In this document: positions 19,245 through 29,837 of the stretch, piece after piece
How the letters are laid out: every line of letters begins with the position of its first letter
Position numbering within the stretch: the stretch's first letter is position 1
From: Rhodococcus sp. IEGM 1381
GTDB lineage: Bacteria; Actinomycetota; Actinomycetes; Mycobacteriales; Mycobacteriaceae
NCBI RefSeq assembly: GCF_030056795.1
Contig: NZ_JASHKQ010000002.1
Location: 124,001-188,000 of the forward strand
DNA length: 64,000 bases
Reading direction: 5' to 3'
The notes under the pieces: generated by a model
Database searches by the model: none
What the model saw: only the letters and a program-made list of their open reading frames with translations
Told to the model about the DNA's origin: nothing
Translations under genes and position numbers: made by a program

Positions 19245-20408
19245 TCAGCTGACGGTCACCACCGGAGCGCCGCCGTCTGCAGACTCGTCCTTCTCGAATT
19301 CCTCGGCGATGCGCATTGCTTCCTCGATCAAGGTCTCCACTATCTGCGCCTCGGGCACCGTCTTGATGACCTTGCCCTTGACGAAGATCTGACCCTTGCC
19401 GTTGCCCGACGCCACGCCCAGATCAGCGTCGCGCGCCTCGCCCGGCCCGTTGACGACGCAGCCCATGACGGCGACGCGGAGCGGAATTTCCATCCCCTCC
19501 AGGCCCGCGGTGACCTCGTCGGCGAGGGTGTACACGTCGACCTGTGCCCGCCCACACGACGGGCAGGAGACGATCTCGAGCTTGCGGGGGCGGAGATTGA
19601 AGGACTGCAGAATCTGGTTGCCCACCTTGATCTCCTCCGCAGGCGGTGCCGACAAGGAGACGCGAATGGTGTCGCCGATCCCCTTGGACAGCAACGCGCC
19701 GAAGGCGACTGCGGACTTGATGGTCCCCTGAAACGCGGGCCCGGCCTCGGTGACGCCGAGGTGCAGCGGGTAGTCGCACTGCGCAGCGAGTTGCTCGTAC
19801 GCGGCGACCATGATCACAGGGTCGTTGTGCTTGACCGAGATCTTGATGTCGCCGAAACCGTGTTCCTCGAACAGGCCTGCCTCCCACAGCGCGGATTCGA
19901 CGAGCGCCTCCGGCGTGGCCTTGCCGTACTTCTTCATCAGGCGGGGGTCGAGCGATCCGGCATTCACGCCGATGCGGATCGGTATGTTTGCGTCTCCGGC
20001 AGCCTTGGCGACTTCCTTGACGCGACCGTCGAATTCCTTGATGTTCCCAGGATTGACGCGCACCGCGGCGCAGCCCGCATCGATCGCGGCGAAGATGTAC
20101 TTGGGCTGGAAATGGATGTCGGCGATCACCGGAATCTGGCTCTTCCTGGCAATGATCGACAATGCATCCGCATCATCCTGTGTGGGGCATGCCACACGCA
20201 CGATGTCGCAGCCCGACGCCGTCAGCTCAGCGATCTGCTGCAGCGTCGCGTTGATGTCGTGAGTTTTGGTGGTTGTCATCGACTGCACCGAAATAGGGCT
20301 GTCACTACCCACTCCCACCGAACCGACCTGGAGCTGCCTGGTCTTTCGACGTGGCGCGAGTACGGGCACCGGCGGTGCGGGCATTCCCAATCCGACTGAC
20401 ACGGACAC
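19245..20408 (-). CDS. ispG: 4-hydroxy-3-methylbut-2-en-1-yl diphosphate synthase
   Basis: 387 residues. The TIM-barrel part contains [19 protein letters not shown] and [11 protein letters not shown]. The iron-sulfur ligands are in [11 protein letters not shown] and in the late [11 protein letters not shown]. The enzyme makes HMBPP from MEcPP in the MEP isoprenoid pathway, in the same unit as dxr. The GTG at 20408 has GAAGG 5 nt upstream. It is 37 nt downstream of rip1. Confidence 0.96.
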   Translation of the reverse strand: MSVSVGLGMPAPPVPVLAPRRKTRQLQVGSVGVGSDSPISVQSMTTTKTHDINATLQQIAELTASGCDIVRVACPTQDDADALSIIARKSQIPVIADIHFQPKYIFAAIDAGCAAVRVNPGNIKEFDGRVKEVAKAAGDANIPIRIGVNAGSLDPRLMKKYGKATPEALVESALWEAGLFEEHGFGDIKISVKHNDPVIMVAAYEQLAAQCDYPLHLGVTEAGPAFQGTIKSAVAFGALLSKGIGDTIRVSLSAPPAEEIKVGNQILQSFNLRPRKLEIVSCPSCGRAQVDVYTLADEVTAGLEGMEIPLRVAVMGCVVNGPGEARDADLGVASGNGKGQIFVKGKVIKTVPEAQIVETLIEEAMRIAEEFEKDESADGGAPVVTVS

Positions 20409-20445
20409 AGTGGCCTTCTTTCCTAGCTACGACTGTCGAGTCTAC

Positions 20446-21657
20446 TTAGAACAATTGAATCGGGTTGACAATGTCCGCCGTGAGCGTCAACAAGGAGAAC
20501 CCGATGAAAACGACGATGACCACGTAAGTGACGGGCATCAGTTTCATGTAGTCCACCGGCGCACCGTCGGGCAGGCCTCGACGGTTGCGGAAGATGTTGC
20601 GAATGCGCTCGTAGATGGTCACGGCGATGTGTCCACCGTCCAACGGCAACAGCGGCACGATATTGAACGCACCGAGGAAGAAGTTCAGGGACGCAAGCAA
20701 TCCGACGAACAGTGACCAGTTGTCGTTCTCGGCAGCCTGGCCGCCGATGACGCTCGCACCCACGACGCTCATCGGAGTGTCGAGTCCACGTTCGCCGCCG
20801 AAGATCGACTCCCACAACGCCTGCACCTTGGTGGGAAGCTGCACGAGCGCTTTGCCGGTCTGGACGAAGATGTCGCCGGTGAAGACGAACGTCTCGGGTA
20901 CCGCCTCGAGCGGGTTGTACCGAATATTCGGCGGCGGACCGCCGGTGACACCGATCGCGCCCACGGTCGTCGAATTCTTCGCTTTGGTCTCAGGATCGAC
21001 AACGTAGCGCTGAACCTGGAGTATCGGCACGCTGAGAGTCTGTGACGCACCGTCGCGTTGGACCGTCAACTCGACCGACCCGGTCGAGTCGCGAACAGCG
21101 AGAACGACGTCGGCCCATTCCTCTTTGGGCTCACCGTTCACAGCGGTGATGATGTCGCCCGTGAGCAGTCCAGCAGCAGCTGCCGGACCGTCTCCCGAGC
21201 AATCCGAGAGTTCACCGTCCTGCGTCTGTGTCGTGCTGACGCAGACGACGCCTTGAACCGTCGTCGTCGGAGTCACCCGGTCCGGTGTGCCCCAGCCCAG
21301 AACCAATGCGTATACCAGCACGATGCCGAGCACGAAGTTCATCGCGATGCCGCCGACCATGACGACGATGCGCTTCCACGTTTTCTGGCGGTACATCGCT
21401 CGCTCGACCTCGTCGGGTGCAAGCTCGTCGATCGCCGTCATTCCGGCGATGTCGCAGAATCCTCCGGCCGGGATCGCCTTGAGACCGTATTCGGTTTCAC
21501 CGCGCCGGAAGGAGAAAATTTTGGGACCGAAACCGATGTAATACCGACGGACCTTCATGCCGAGCGCTTTCGCGGTCCACATGTGTCCTGCCTCGTGCAG
21601 CGCGATCGACACACCGATGCCGACGGCGAACAGCACGACGCCGAGTGCGAACACCAT
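20446..21657 (-). CDS. rip1: Site-2 intramembrane zinc metalloprotease (Rip1/RseP)
   Basis: 403 residues. The zinc-binding HEAGH is at residues 21-25 in the first membrane segment and the distal LDG motif (PLLPLDGGH) is near residue 345. A PDZ domain lies between (AAAGLLTGDIITAVNGEP). In mycobacteria Rip1 cleaves anti-sigma factors and controls the cell envelope. It sits between dxr (5 nt downstream of the dxr stop) and ispG, an arrangement conserved in the order. Confidence 0.94.
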   Translation of the reverse strand: MVFALGVVLFAVGIGVSIALHEAGHMWTAKALGMKVRRYYIGFGPKIFSFRRGETEYGLKAIPAGGFCDIAGMTAIDELAPDEVERAMYRQKTWKRIVVMVGGIAMNFVLGIVLVYALVLGWGTPDRVTPTTTVQGVVCVSTTQTQDGELSDCSGDGPAAAAGLLTGDIITAVNGEPKEEWADVVLAVRDSTGSVELTVQRDGASQTLSVPILQVQRYVVDPETKAKNSTTVGAIGVTGGPPPNIRYNPLEAVPETFVFTGDIFVQTGKALVQLPTKVQALWESIFGGERGLDTPMSVVGASVIGGQAAENDNWSLFVGLLASLNFFLGAFNIVPLLPLDGGHIAVTIYERIRNIFRNRRGLPDGAPVDYMKLMPVTYVVIVVFIGFSLLTLTADIVNPIQLF

Positions 21658-21662
21658 GTGAG

Positions 21663-22853
21663 TCAGAGGCCCTTCTGCTTCAGGAGCTCACGCGCATGTG
21701 CGCGAGCCCAGGAATCCGCCGCGAGAATATCGTCCACGGTAGTCGGCACCGCCGACCAGTCCGCATTACCGTCGTCGACTACCGCACGCACCGTCTGCAC
21801 GATCTGCGGGAATTCGATGTGTCCGGCCAAGAATGCCTCGGCCGCGATCTCGTTGGACGCGTTGTACACCGCAGTCATGCAACCGCCCAGAATGCCCGCC
21901 TCGCGTGCGAGCTGTACGGCGGGAAACACTCGATCGTCCAGCGGCTCGAAGTCCCAGGAGAACGCCGATGTGAAGTCGAGTGCGCGCGCTACATCGGGCA
22001 CACGATCGGGCCACCCGAGCGCCAGACCGATAGGCAACTTCATATCCGGCGGGCTGGCCTGGGCGATGGTGGAGCCATCGACGAACGTGACCATGGAATG
22101 CACGATGGATTGCCGGTGAACGGTCACGTCGATCTTGTCGTAGGGCACTCCGAAGAGCAGATGCGCCTCGATCAACTCGAGCCCCTTGTTCACCAGGGTG
22201 GCCGAGTTCAAGGTATTCATCGGGCCCATCGACCAGGTGGGATGCGCCGCGGCCTGCTTCGGGGTGACCGACTTCAGTTCGGTCTCGGTCCACCCTCGGA
22301 ACGGTCCACCCGACGCAGTCAGGATCAACCGATCCACCTCGCCGCGGGTGCCGCTTCGTAGGCACTGTGCCAGCGCCGAGTGCTCCGAGTCCACCGGCAC
22401 GATTTGCCCGGGGGCGGCAGCGGCCAGTACGAGCTCGCCGCCTGCCACCAGCGATTCCTTGTTGGCCAATGCAAGCCGGGCACCGGTTTTCAGCGCCGCG
22501 AGCGTCGGTTCGAGACCGAGCGAACCCACCAGCGCGTTGAGCACGACGTCCGCCGGAGTCGTCTCGACGAGCTCGGTGGCTGCCCGTGGCCCACTGAGTG
22601 TTCCGGGAAAATCGAGCGCGGCTGCGGCGTCCCGGTCGGCGACGGCGACACGTTGGACACCGGTGTCGGCGATCTGACGACGAAGCAGATCGATGTTTCC
22701 ACCGCCCGCTGCGAGACCGACGACGACGAAGCGATCCGGGTCGGCTGCAATGACGTCGAGCGCTTGGGTTCCGATCGAACCGGTACTCCCCAACAAGAGC
22801 ACGCGGATCGGCTCGGGGCGATCCGAGGTGATCGTTCCACTATGGTCTGGCAC
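21663..22853 (-). CDS. dxr: 1-deoxy-D-xylulose-5-phosphate reductoisomerase
   Basis: 396 residues from a GTG at 22853 (start [11 protein letters not shown]). The NADPH motif is [15 protein letters not shown]; the substrate and metal site shows as [18 protein letters not shown] and [10 protein letters not shown], and [12 protein letters not shown] lies near the C-terminus. It performs the first committed step of the MEP pathway. The frame is open far upstream, but the sequence before 22853 lacks the family and overlaps the divergent DUF1990 gene, so the GTG was chosen. Confidence 0.95.
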   Translation of the reverse strand: MPDHSGTITSDRPEPIRVLLLGSTGSIGTQALDVIAADPDRFVVVGLAAGGGNIDLLRRQIADTGVQRVAVADRDAAAALDFPGTLSGPRAATELVETTPADVVLNALVGSLGLEPTLAALKTGARLALANKESLVAGGELVLAAAAPGQIVPVDSEHSALAQCLRSGTRGEVDRLILTASGGPFRGWTETELKSVTPKQAAAHPTWSMGPMNTLNSATLVNKGLELIEAHLLFGVPYDKIDVTVHRQSIVHSMVTFVDGSTIAQASPPDMKLPIGLALGWPDRVPDVARALDFTSAFSWDFEPLDDRVFPAVQLAREAGILGGCMTAVYNASNEIAAEAFLAGHIEFPQIVQTVRAVVDDGNADWSAVPTTVDDILAADSWARAHARELLKQKGL

Positions 22854-22922
22854 CGGTCCATTGTTGCCTACCGAGCCTGAGAAACCCCTATGCGCTCCGC
22901 CGATGCTGGCAGGGTGGAAGGC

Positions 22923-23444
22923 ATGGACGTCTCGAAGTACAGCGCAGCATCGTTCAACTACACCGATGTGGGGGCGACGAAAGGACCCTTCCCGGCGGGC
23001 TACCACCACGTCGAGAGGTCGCAGGTCATCGGGTCCGGGCTCGAGGACTTCGTTGCCGCAGCGGATGCCCTGATGCGGTGGGACATGCACCGGGGTGCAG
23101 GCCTGAAGATCCATTCGAGCGGGGATTCCGCCGTTCCCGACGCGGTGGTCGTTTTCACCCTCGGGCCCGTCCGAATCCCGTGCCGGGTCGTCTACGTCAT
23201 CGACGAAGCCAACCGACAGGGCTTCGCCTACGGCACACTCGATGGCCATCCCGAGTCCGGGGAAGAGTTGTTCCACGTCGACTACTCCCCCGCGGATGGA
23301 ACCGTCAGCGCGCACATCACCGCGTTTTCGAGACCCGGCCGCTGGTACACCAGGCTCGGCGGCCCGGTGGGAAGGCGTGTCCAGGCACTGTTCACCGACC
23401 GGTATCTCGCTGCGCTGGCAAAGGCCTGCCGGCCGCCGCGCTGA
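22923..23444 (+). CDS. DUF1990 family protein
   Basis: 173 residues from the ATG at 22923, with GGAAGG 5 nt upstream; an ATG at 22890 has no ribosome-binding site. The sequence ([17 protein letters not shown] near residue 26, [20 protein letters not shown] and GEELFHVDY) matches the DUF1990 (UPF0548-like) family of unknown function. It has no signal peptide or membrane span. It is divergent from dxr, 69 nt away, and ends 1 nt before the stop of the convergent deacetylase gene. Confidence 0.85.
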   Translation: MDVSKYSAASFNYTDVGATKGPFPAGYHHVERSQVIGSGLEDFVAAADALMRWDMHRGAGLKIHSSGDSAVPDAVVVFTLGPVRIPCRVVYVIDEANRQGFAYGTLDGHPESGEELFHVDYSPADGTVSAHITAFSRPGRWYTRLGGPVGRRVQALFTDRYLAALAKACRPPR

Positions 23445-23445
23445 G

Positions 23446-24405
23446 TCAGGCGGAGGGCGGGTGTACGGCGCGCCAGTGCTCGGCGATGTCGATTCGCTTG
23501 GCGACCCATACTTTCTCGTGCGATTGCACGTGATCGAGAAAGCGTTCGAGGGCCGCGATGCGAGCAGGCCTGCCGACCAGTCGACAGTGCAATCCGACCG
23601 AAAGCATCTTGGGGCTGCCGTGCTCGCCTTCGGCGTAGAGCACGTCGAACGCGTCCCGTAGATGTGCGAAGAACTCGTCTCCGGTCGAAAAGCCACCCGG
23701 CGAGGCGAATCGCATATCGTTGGTATCGAGGGCGTACGGCACCACCAGGTGATGGACCGTCCCACTACCCGTGGACACCTTCTCCCAGTAGGGCAGGTCA
23801 TCGGCGTAGGAATCGGAGTCGTAGACGAATCCACCGTGTTCGACGACGAGTGATCGGGTGTTCGGTGAATCGCGGCCGGTGTACCACCCCAACGGGGCCG
23901 AGCCGGTCAGCTCCGTCAGGATCGCCACCGCCTCGGCCATGTGCTCACGCTCGACGTTCTCGTCGATCTGTTGGTAGGAAAGCCATCGCAGCCCGTGGCA
24001 CGCGATCTCGTGGCCCAGCTCTGCCAGTGCGGCAACGACCTCCGGATTCCGCTGCATGGCTTTCGCGACGGCGAACACCGTCAGCGGTAGATCTCGTTTC
24101 TCGAATGCCCGCAGTACTCGCCACACACCAGCCCTGGATCCGTACTCGTACAGGGACTCCATACTCATGTGGCGGTTCGGAAAAGCTTGTGCACCAATCA
24201 TTTCCGACAGGAACGTCTCGGACTTGGTGTCGCCGTCGAGCACATTGTTCTCCGCGCCCTCCTCGTAGTTGAGGACGAACTGGACGGCGATGTTCGCCTC
24301 TCCCGGCCATTGGGCGTCCGGTGGTGTTCGGCCGTACCCGACCATGTCACGGGGGTAGCTCAGCGGGAACTGGGTCAGCGGGTGAGGAAGGCGCTCGGAC
24401 GTCAC
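23446..24405 (-). CDS. Polysaccharide deacetylase-fold allantoinase-like protein (PuuE type)
   Basis: 319 residues. The N-terminus ([18 protein letters not shown]) and [21 protein letters not shown] are characteristic of the PuuE/urate-catabolism branch of the NodB superfamily. [17 protein letters not shown] holds the catalytic-site His region. PuuE proteins hydrolyse allantoin to allantoate without a metal; peptidoglycan deacetylation is the alternative for related members. No other purine-catabolism genes are close by, so the substrate is uncertain. Confidence 0.82.
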   Translation of the reverse strand: MTSERLPHPLTQFPLSYPRDMVGYGRTPPDAQWPGEANIAVQFVLNYEEGAENNVLDGDTKSETFLSEMIGAQAFPNRHMSMESLYEYGSRAGVWRVLRAFEKRDLPLTVFAVAKAMQRNPEVVAALAELGHEIACHGLRWLSYQQIDENVEREHMAEAVAILTELTGSAPLGWYTGRDSPNTRSLVVEHGGFVYDSDSYADDLPYWEKVSTGSGTVHHLVVPYALDTNDMRFASPGGFSTGDEFFAHLRDAFDVLYAEGEHGSPKMLSVGLHCRLVGRPARIAALERFLDHVQSHEKVWVAKRIDIAEHWRAVHPPSA

Positions 24406-24558
24406 CGAGGCAGTCTCTCACCGAAGTCGATACTCCTGCCGGGTGAGCACAACCCTGATGGCTACGACGGGCGGTCGTATGCCAATATTGTCCCAACGCG
24501 GCAGCCTCGACGCCTCGTGCGCACGTCAACGTGAATCATCACCCGAGAGGACCGACCG

Positions 24559-24828
24559 GTGGCAAACAACGAACTGGAAACCGCTTCGTACGACCAGGTC
24601 GTCGATACCCGTCACGAGGTTCCGGACGTGCCGTCCGCCGAGTGGGGGTGGAGTGGCGAATCGAACCGCGCGATGCGCGTGGCCGCCATTGTCGTCGCCG
24701 CGTTCCTGCTCTTCATGATCATCGGCAACCACACCGGCAAGGTCGAGGATCTGTGGCTGATCGGTTTTGCCGTCACACTGGTCGGGCTGGTCGTGCGTGA
24801 CGTGATCGTTCGCCGCAAGCCCCGCTAG
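24559..24828 (+). CDS. DUF2631 small membrane protein
   Basis: 89 residues from a GTG at 24559 preceded by GAGAGGA. The N-terminal 40 residues are polar and contain VPSAEWGWSGESNRA, the DUF2631 hallmark. Two hydrophobic segments follow (VAAIVVAAFLLFMII and LIGFAVTLVGLVV), with a basic RRKPR tail. The family is restricted to actinobacteria and its role is unknown. The gene is convergent with rlmN, 7 nt apart. Confidence 0.88.
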   Translation: MANNELETASYDQVVDTRHEVPDVPSAEWGWSGESNRAMRVAAIVVAAFLLFMIIGNHTGKVEDLWLIGFAVTLVGLVVRDVIVRRKPR

Positions 24829-24835
24829 CGGCCGG

Positions 24836-25987
24836 TCAGTTCTCGGCTGCGAGCTGACCGCACGCCGCGGCGATCTCCTGGCCACGGGTGTCGCGCACCG
24901 TGCACGAGACGCCCTGCGCAATCACTCGTCTGACGAATTCTCGCTCCACCGGCTTCGGGCTGGCATCCCACTCGCTGCCCGGAGTCGGATTGAGTGGGAT
25001 CAGATTCACGTGGACTCGTGATCCGAGCGCCTTGTGCAACTTCTTGCCCAACATGTCTGCTCGCCACGGCTGATCGTTGACGTCCCTGATCATCGCGTAC
25101 TCGATCGAGACGCGTCGACCGGTCTGATCGGCGTAGTACCGAGCCGCGGAGAGAACCTCCGCCACCGACCACCGGTTGTTGACCGGAACCAACGTGTCGC
25201 GGAGCTCATCGTCTGGCGTGTGCAACGACACTGCCAACGTGACGGACAATCCCTCGTCGGCCAACTTGCGAATGGCCGGAGCCAGACCGACCGTCGACAC
25301 GGTGACCGAACGTTGTGAGAGTCCCAGACCGTCGGGTGCGGGTGAGACGATCTTGCGCACCGCCGCGACGACGCGTTTGTAATTGGCCAGTGGCTCGCCC
25401 ATCCCCATGAACACCACGTTCGACAAGCGGCCTTCCCCGCCGTGGACCACCCCGTCACGCAGATCGGCGGCAGCCGAACGGACCTGGTCGACGATCTCGG
25501 CCGTCGACAGGTTCCTCGTCAGACCGGCCTGGCCGGTCGCACAGAAGGGACAGGCCATTCCGCACCCGGCCTGACTGGAGATACACAGAGTCGCCCGATC
25601 CGGGTACCGCATCAGAACGCTCTCGAGCAAAGTCCCGTCGTTCGCCTTCCACAGGGTCTTTCGAGTGTCACCGTCGTCACATGCCAGGTGCTTGATCGGC
25701 GTCAACAACGTGGGGAAGAGATCGGCACCGACCTTCTCGCGCGCCTCGGCCGGAAGGTCGGTCATCTTGGTGGTGTCCGCTTCGAGTCGCGCGTAGTAGT
25801 GGCGCGCCAGCTGATCCGCCCGGAACGCAGGCAGGCCCAGCGCCTTCACCGCCTCACGGAGACCCTCTTTGTCCAGGTCGGCGAGGTGACGCGACGGCAT
25901 ACCGCGACGCGGTGCAGTGAAAACCAAGGGGAGATTGGGCCGCTTCTGCTCGGTCGACGTGTTCGTTGCCTCGGCGGAGTCACTCAT
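24836..25987 (-). CDS. rlmN: Dual-specificity 23S rRNA/tRNA adenine-C2 methyltransferase
   Basis: 383 residues from the ATG at 25987. The radical-SAM CxxxCxxC motif is in [28 protein letters not shown] is the SAM-binding GEP-like motif, and the late [11 protein letters not shown] carries the resolving Cys. The enzyme methylates A2503 of 23S rRNA and A37 of some tRNAs. About 115 extra upstream codons are open but do not resemble the family. It is divergent from the LapA-like gene. Confidence 0.96.
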   Translation of the reverse strand: MSDSAEATNTSTEQKRPNLPLVFTAPRRGMPSRHLADLDKEGLREAVKALGLPAFRADQLARHYYARLEADTTKMTDLPAEAREKVGADLFPTLLTPIKHLACDDGDTRKTLWKANDGTLLESVLMRYPDRATLCISSQAGCGMACPFCATGQAGLTRNLSTAEIVDQVRSAAADLRDGVVHGGEGRLSNVVFMGMGEPLANYKRVVAAVRKIVSPAPDGLGLSQRSVTVSTVGLAPAIRKLADEGLSVTLAVSLHTPDDELRDTLVPVNNRWSVAEVLSAARYYADQTGRRVSIEYAMIRDVNDQPWRADMLGKKLHKALGSRVHVNLIPLNPTPGSEWDASPKPVEREFVRRVIAQGVSCTVRDTRGQEIAAACGQLAAEN

Positions 25988-26146
25988 ACTCCACCCCCCA
26001 TCTTTCGCTGACGCTGCATGCTTCCATTGTCCACCTGATTGCCTCGCAGTCCTATTCGCGCCTGTTTCCGACCGGCACCCGGCGGGTATCGGCGTCGTGG
26101 TCGGATGCGCGTGCATTCGACCTCCACGTGCGGAAGGATCATCGAC

Positions 26147-26566
26147 ATGGCCACCAGAGCTGAAGACAGTCACGAGACATCGCTCGACAAGTCGAGCGCG
26201 GGGCTGCCCGGCGCCCACAGTGCCTCGGGCGACCTCGCCCCGATCACCACTCCGGATTCGGACGGTCATTCGGCGCCCGATCCGGACTTCGTTCCCGAGC
26301 GTCAGGCCGCCGGTTCGACGGATATCGCCCACACTCGTACCGCTGCCCTATGGACCGGCCTCGTGGTGGGAGCCGTGGTTCTCGTCATTCTCCTCGTGTT
26401 CATCGTGCAGAACCTCGACTCGGTCACCGTGCAGATCTTCGCTTGGCAGCTCGATCTGCCGCTCGGTATCAGCATGTTGCTGGCCGCGATCGCGGGTGCC
26501 CTGGTGATGGCCATGGTGGGAGGGGCTCGAATCCTTCAGGTGCGGCGCTCCGCGAAAAAGAAGTAA
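26147..26566 (+). CDS. LapA-domain membrane protein
   Basis: 139 residues from the ATG at 26147, with GGAAGGA upstream. The first 65 residues are polar and Ser/Asp-rich. They are followed by a LapA-type pair of transmembrane segments ([19 protein letters not shown] and [21 protein letters not shown]) linked by [16 protein letters not shown], which is typical of the LapA (lipopolysaccharide assembly A, DUF1049) domain. It ends in a basic RRSAKKK tail. Actinobacteria carry this fold without LPS, so the role is unknown. Confidence 0.85.
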   Translation: MATRAEDSHETSLDKSSAGLPGAHSASGDLAPITTPDSDGHSAPDPDFVPERQAAGSTDIAHTRTAALWTGLVVGAVVLVILLVFIVQNLDSVTVQIFAWQLDLPLGISMLLAAIAGALVMAMVGGARILQVRRSAKKK

Positions 26567-26656
26567 CGCGGCTCGTGAACACTATGTACAGAAGCTGGCG
26601 CTGACTCACTGAATCGATCAGGCTGTGGGTGCCCCACTTCACTCGAGGAGCATGAC

Positions 26657-27508
26657 GTGACAACTTTCATGGAGACACCAGTGGCATCCGGCGTTGCCCC
26701 CGACCGCGCGCGCTCCTGGCTGCTGGTGCCCGCAACCAAGCCCGACACCTTCAGCGATGCCGTGGCGTCGGGAGTCGATGCCGTCATCCTCGACATCGAG
26801 GACGCCGTTGCCCCGGCCAAGAAGCCCGCTGCACGCGAGGCTGTCGTTCGGTGGCTGGGCCAGGGCAATTCCGCATGGGTGCGCATCAACGATGCCACGA
26901 CCCCGTACTGGGCCGATGACCTCGCTGCGTTGTCCGGCCTCCCCGGTCTGGTCGGCGTCATGCTCGCCAAGACCGAAAGCGGTGGGCAGGTCGAGGCGAC
27001 CGCGGCCCGCCTGACACCCGGTACGCCGATTCTGGCGTTGGTGGAGTCGGCCATGGGTCTCGAAGCCGCGACTGAAATCGCCCGCGCAGATTCGACTTTC
27101 CGTCTCGCTTTCGGCAGCGGCGACTTTCGACGCGACACCGGTATGAGCGACGATCCACTGGCCATGGCCTACCCACGCTCGCGTCTGGTCGTCTCCTCCC
27201 GCGTAGCACGACTACCCGGACCCATCGACGGTCCGACGTTGACCGCGAACGACAGCATCCTCGGACGCGATGCAGCCGTGACGCTGTCGATGGGCATGGC
27301 AGGCAAACTCTGCATGCACACCGATCAGGTGGCCATCGTCAACCGCGAATTGGCGCCCTCACCCACGGACGTGTCCTGGGCCCGCGATGTAATCGATGCT
27401 CTCGGTGCCGACGGTGCCCACGTCAAAGACGGTAGCGACTTGCCTCGGCTGGCGAAGGCGCTCAAGATCAGCGAACTCGCCCAGGTTTTCGGAATCTCCT
27501 CGTCCTGA
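26657..27508 (+). CDS. HpcH/HpaI aldolase / CitE-like CoA ester lyase
   Basis: 283 residues from a GTG at 26657 with GAGGAG upstream. The barrel starts SWLLVPATKPDTFSDAVA, then DAVILDIEDAVAPAKK with the metal-binding region, and contains ALVESAMGLEAA, the conserved Glu strand. The C-terminal SMGMAGKLCMHTDQVAIVN is CitE-like. These proteins cleave or make malyl-, citramalyl- or citryl-CoA; no citrate lyase partners are nearby, so it is a stand-alone lyase. It is convergent with the methyltransferase across a bidirectional terminator. Confidence 0.9.
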   Translation: MTTFMETPVASGVAPDRARSWLLVPATKPDTFSDAVASGVDAVILDIEDAVAPAKKPAAREAVVRWLGQGNSAWVRINDATTPYWADDLAALSGLPGLVGVMLAKTESGGQVEATAARLTPGTPILALVESAMGLEAATEIARADSTFRLAFGSGDFRRDTGMSDDPLAMAYPRSRLVVSSRVARLPGPIDGPTLTANDSILGRDAAVTLSMGMAGKLCMHTDQVAIVNRELAPSPTDVSWARDVIDALGADGAHVKDGSDLPRLAKALKISELAQVFGISSS

Positions 27509-27515
27509 TCACTCG

Positions 27516-27545
27516 GCGCTGAGGTGCGCCGGCCCACCTCAGCGC
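27516..27545. terminator. Bidirectional hairpin terminator between convergent genes
   Basis: GCGCTGAGGTG (27516-27526) and CACCTCAGCGC (27535-27545) are exact complements with an 8-nt loop. The hairpin lies between the ends of the CoA lyase (27508) and the methyltransferase (27539), so it can serve both strands. One arm includes the methyltransferase stop codon. There is no T-run. Confidence 0.65.
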
Positions 27546-28258
27546 AACTCGACTCCCCTCGGTTTGTACCGAACGTGGATGCGATAACGCACATCCAGGG
27601 TTCGTCCGTCTACCTCCCGTGCCGCGACACGCGCCACTCGCGGTGAGAACTCGATTCCCAACACCTCGCGCAAGATCCGACGGTCGGGAAACGTCCATCT
27701 GGTGCCGACGCGGAGCAACTCGAACCCCTGCGCTTCGAAGAATGCCTCGACGGCCGCCGGATCGTACTGCGGAAGATCCGCACGCATCCAGTCACCGTAC
27801 GGAGACGCCGTCGCGTCGAGGTCGACGACGACCAGCGCGCCGCCGGGCCGGAGGACTCGCATCGCCTCGCGGATACCCGGACCGCAGCCGGGGCCGAAAA
27901 AGTACGCCGTGCGGGCATGAACGAGATCGACACTCCCGTCGGCGACGGGTAGCGACTCTGCTCGAGCGGCCTTCACCTCCACGTTCGAGAGGCCGGCAAC
28001 CCGCGATCTCGCCGCGGCCGCAAGCGGTTCGTGCGGCTCGACGCCCAGCACACTTTCGGCATTGGCGGCAAAGATCGGAAGGTGAAATCCGCTTCCGCAG
28101 CCGACATCGACGACTGTCTTGGAAGCCCAGTCCGCGACCGACCTGATTGCCTCGAACACGGCACCGTCGACATCTTGAGCGCGGTTCTCTGCCTCGTACA
28201 GATGTGGCCAGTGCCAGATGTTGGGACTGGGGATCACCCCGCCGCGATAACTGCGCAT
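27539..28258 (-). CDS. Class I SAM-dependent methyltransferase
   Basis: 239 residues from the ATG at 28258 (start MRSYRGGVIPSPNIW). The fold is a methyltransferase_11/25 type: VVDVGCGSGFHLPIF as SAM motif I, LGVEPHEPL as motif II and a DLVHARTAYFFG segment. A longer form from a GTG at 28303 would overlap cdsA by 28 nt and add a basic peptide; the overlap makes coupling with cdsA likely either way. The substrate is unknown. Confidence 0.87.
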   Translation of the reverse strand: MRSYRGGVIPSPNIWHWPHLYEAENRAQDVDGAVFEAIRSVADWASKTVVDVGCGSGFHLPIFAANAESVLGVEPHEPLAAAARSRVAGLSNVEVKAARAESLPVADGSVDLVHARTAYFFGPGCGPGIREAMRVLRPGGALVVVDLDATASPYGDWMRADLPQYDPAAVEAFFEAQGFELLRVGTRWTFPDRRILREVLGIEFSPRVARVAAREVDGRTLDVRYRIHVRYKPRGVELR

Positions 28259-28275
28259 CGTCCGACGGAGTCGTT

Positions 28276-29190
28276 TCAGAGCAACACGGTGAAGACGAGC
28301 CACGCAACGAACGCCGAGGGCAGCAGCGAGTCGAGTCTGTCCATGATGCCGCCGTGCCCGGGGAGCAACGAGCCCATGTCCTTGATTCGCAGGTCACGCT
28401 TGACCTGCGATTCTATGAGGTCGCCCAGGGTGCCCGTGACGACCAGCACGACCCCCAGCAACACACCGATCATCGAGTTCGCCTCGAGGATCAGGGTCAC
28501 CGTCAGCAGGCAACCGATGACACAGAAGATGAGCGACCCGACGAGCCCCTCCCAGGACTTCTTCGGGCTGATCGCCGGTGCCATCGGGTGTTTCCCGAAC
28601 AACACGCCGGCGATGTAACCGCCGACATCCGAACACACGACGCCGATGACGAACACCAGGATGCGGCCGGCACCGTTGTCCTGCAGAACCATCAGAACGG
28701 CGAACGAGGCCAGGAGCGGCAGCCAACACGCCACCAGAACGGTGACGGAGAGCTCTTCGAGATAGTTCTTGGGTGCAGTACCGAAGCCTTGCCGGAGCAA
28801 CAGCCACACCATGCACACCACCACGGTGCCCACAGCGGCACTGAGTACTCCCACGGCACCGAATGGCCAGCCCAGCCAGATCATGGCCTGACCGCCGAGA
28901 ATCAGCGGGATGCGAGGAACCAGCACACCGCCCTCACGGAGCCGCTTGGACACCTCGTATGTCGCAACGGCCAACGCAACCGCGACGACACCGATCCACA
29001 CCAGCGGGACGAATACGAGCACGAGAATCAACCCGATACCCAAACTGCCGCCGACGCCGATCGCGGCAGGCAGATTACGGCCGGCTTTCCCGGCGGACTT
29101 CGCGGCAGCGACCCCGGACGAGGCAGCGGGCGTACCGCTGCCCTCCTGCCGATCCGGTCCCACCACTGTCGTCAACTCCTCGCGATTCAT
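28276..29190 (-). CDS. cdsA: Phosphatidate cytidylyltransferase
   Basis: 304 residues with about seven or eight membrane spans after a 45-residue polar N-terminus. The C-terminal signature ISPKKSWEGLVGSLIF, with GDLIESQVKRDLRIKDMG further on, is diagnostic of CdsA. It makes CDP-diacylglycerol, precursor of phosphatidylinositol and cardiolipin. It follows frr by 34 nt. Confidence 0.95.
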   Translation of the reverse strand: MNREELTTVVGPDRQEGSGTPAASSGVAAAKSAGKAGRNLPAAIGVGGSLGIGLILVLVFVPLVWIGVVAVALAVATYEVSKRLREGGVLVPRIPLILGGQAMIWLGWPFGAVGVLSAAVGTVVVCMVWLLLRQGFGTAPKNYLEELSVTVLVACWLPLLASFAVLMVLQDNGAGRILVFVIGVVCSDVGGYIAGVLFGKHPMAPAISPKKSWEGLVGSLIFCVIGCLLTVTLILEANSMIGVLLGVVLVVTGTLGDLIESQVKRDLRIKDMGSLLPGHGGIMDRLDSLLPSAFVAWLVFTVLL

Positions 29191-29224
29191 CGTCTGCCGT
29201 CGTGAAAGCCACTCCTCTCGGAGG

Positions 29225-29782
29225 TCAGACCTCCATCAACTCGCCCTCTTTGCGCTTGACGAGATCGTCCACCGACGCCGTGTACTTGGCGGTTGTCTTG
29301 TCCAGCTCGTTTTCCGCGCGTACGACGTCGTCCTCCCCCGCTTCGCCGTCTTTCTGGATCCGCTTGAGCTCCTCCATCGTCTTGCGGCGCACGTTGCGAA
29401 TGGAGACCTTCGCGTCCTCGCCCTTGCCCTTCGCCTGCTTCACGAATTCGCGGCGTCGTTCCTCGGTCAACTGCGGCACACCGATTCGGATCAGGTTGCC
29501 GTCGTTCGTGGGGTTCACCCCGAGGTCCGAGTTGCGGATCGCGGTTTCGATCGGCCCCAGCTGGTTCGACTCGTACGGCTTGATCACCACCAGCCGCGCC
29601 TCAGGCACACTGATGCTGGCCAGCTGGGTGATCGGCGTAAGCGCTCCGTAGTACTCGATGACGATGCGGGAGAACATGCCCGGGTTGGCGCGCCCGGTGC
29701 GGATCGAGGACAGATCGTCACGTGCAACCGATACGGCCTTTTCCATCTTCTCTTCGGCGTCGAAGAGAGCTTCGTCAATCAC
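29225..29782 (-). CDS. frr: Ribosome recycling factor
   Basis: 185 residues, the standard length, from a GTG at 29782 (start [13 protein letters not shown]). Family motifs include [28 protein letters not shown], and [13 protein letters not shown]. It splits post-termination ribosomes together with EF-G. It lies 55 nt after pyrH, a near-universal order. Confidence 0.96.
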   Translation of the reverse strand: MIDEALFDAEEKMEKAVSVARDDLSSIRTGRANPGMFSRIVIEYYGALTPITQLASISVPEARLVVIKPYESNQLGPIETAIRNSDLGVNPTNDGNLIRIGVPQLTEERRREFVKQAKGKGEDAKVSIRNVRRKTMEELKRIQKDGEAGEDDVVRAENELDKTTAKYTASVDDLVKRKEGELMEV

Positions 29783-29837
29783 GATCTGTCCTCCATCGTC
29801 TTCGTTCTCGATTCGCCCGCGGCCTTGTCGGTGACGT

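Noticed and set aside
22854..23834. N-terminal extension of dxr by 327 codons
   Set aside because: It overlaps the DUF1990 gene and part of the deacetylase gene and has no Dxr similarity; the GTG at 22853 precedes the NADPH motif at the normal distance.
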